A stretch of 13,838 bases of DNA, from the NCBI GenBank assembly GCA_041741895.1, contig JBGSJO010000120.1, positions 1 through 13,838 on the forward strand. Reading direction: 5' to 3'. The notes beneath the pieces were generated by a model, which saw nothing but the letters and a program-made list of their open reading frames with translations, had not been told where the DNA came from and ran no database searches. The stretch's first letter is position 1. Each line of letters begins with the position of its first letter. Positions 13,574-13,838 of the stretch are shown here, piece after piece. This DNA comes from Allopontixanthobacter sp041741895 (GTDB lineage Bacteria; Pseudomonadota; Alphaproteobacteria; Sphingomonadales; Sphingomonadaceae). A program made the position numbers and the translations under genes.

Positions 13574-13837
13574 CTACATTTCTTTGACTTTGTGGCTTAC
13601 CAATAATCTGTAGCCCACTCCGGGTTCGGTAAGAATATGCTCCGGCTCAGACGGATCATATTCGAGCTTCTGCCGTAATAGTGCGATGTAGCTCCTGAGA
13701 TATTGGCCATCGGCAGCCGGATCGTTCCAGCCGGCGATCAGTAATTTGCGCTGGGTCACAACCTGGCCGGCATTTCTGCACAGAACCTCTAGCAGACAAA
13801 ACTCTTTGGGAGACAGTTTCACTTCTTGGCCCAGCAG
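13574..13837 (-). CDS. kdpE: KdpE-like OmpR-family response regulator, C-terminal DNA-binding domain (partial)
   Basis: The frame is open to the right-hand window edge. The visible 87 residues (LLGQEVKLSPKEFCLLEVL to the C-terminus) form a complete winged-helix trans_reg_C domain. VVTQRKLLIAGW, GQYLRSYIALLRQKLEYDP and HILTEPGVGYRLL follow the KdpE pattern (VxTxRQLLxxVWG, HYLRxYxxxLRQKLExDP, HxxTExGxGYR) more closely than PhoB or OmpR. The receiver domain with the phospho-Asp is outside the window. KdpE activates the high-affinity K+ ATPase operon kdpFABC in many bacteria, but a related regulator with another target cannot be excluded from this half. The protein ends SHKVKEM, a little past the usual end. 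It is followed by 248 bp of hairpin-rich DNA before pal. Confidence 0.75.
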   Translation of the reverse strand: MLGQEVKLSPKEFCLLEVLCRNAGQVVTQRKLLIAGWNDPAADGQYLRSYIALLRQKLEYDPSEPEHILTEPGVGYRLLVSHKVKEM

Positions 13838-13838
13838 C

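Overview
The window looks like an accessory segment of an alphaproteobacterial chromosome or large plasmid, most likely from the Sphingomonadales (Sphingomonadaceae or Erythrobacteraceae). That assignment is an inference from the high-GC codon use, the style of the proteins and the gene combinations; no rRNA or other phylogenetic marker is present.

Layout. (1) Positions 2-5040, plus strand: a Cu(I)/Ag(I) efflux operon, with the end of a cusC-like outer-membrane gene, cusB, cusA and a broken cusF-like copper chaperone. cusB and cusA look intact, and CusA keeps the methionine and proton-relay residues of E. coli CusA at identical residue numbers. (2) Positions 5048-9435: a mercury-resistance module facing the copper operon. 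merR reads rightward; merT, merP, a merF relic with an in-frame stop, an unusual glutathione-reductase-like flavoprotein and merA read leftward. A textbook MerR-type promoter with a 19-bp spacer lies between merR and merT. (3) A 32-bp hairpin separates merR from a leftward ketone-body/lipid operon (9508-11783): a DUF3734-type patatin phospholipase, a wrecked acetoacetate decarboxylase and an intact D-3-hydroxybutyrate dehydrogenase. (4) Positions 11784-12818 contain no intact gene: an AT-rich leader, a potassium-channel relic, a possible transposase fragment and several hairpins. (5) Positions 12819-13837, minus strand: a Pal-type lipoprotein and the C-terminal part of a KdpE-like response regulator, separated by 248 bp holding three hairpins, one with perfect 23-bp arms.

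How it works together. CusCBA should export Cu(I)/Ag(I) across both membranes, but its small periplasmic metal carrier is dead. In the mer module MerP and MerT would bring Hg(II) in, MerA would reduce it to Hg(0), and MerR would switch the operon. The extra flavoprotein may be a second thiol or metal-handling reductase. The patatin/adc/bdhA operon has lost its middle step (acetoacetate to acetone), so only 3-hydroxybutyrate/acetoacetate interconversion and lipid hydrolysis remain.

The most striking property of the window is selective decay. cusF, merF, adc, an ion channel and a possible transposase are all broken, while their larger neighbours keep every catalytic residue I could check. In cusF and adc the segment missing is the one that carries the metal-binding or catalytic core. 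I see no convincing wholly new system. The best candidates for novelty are the dyad-less flavoprotein inside the mer operon and the 23-bp inverted repeat.
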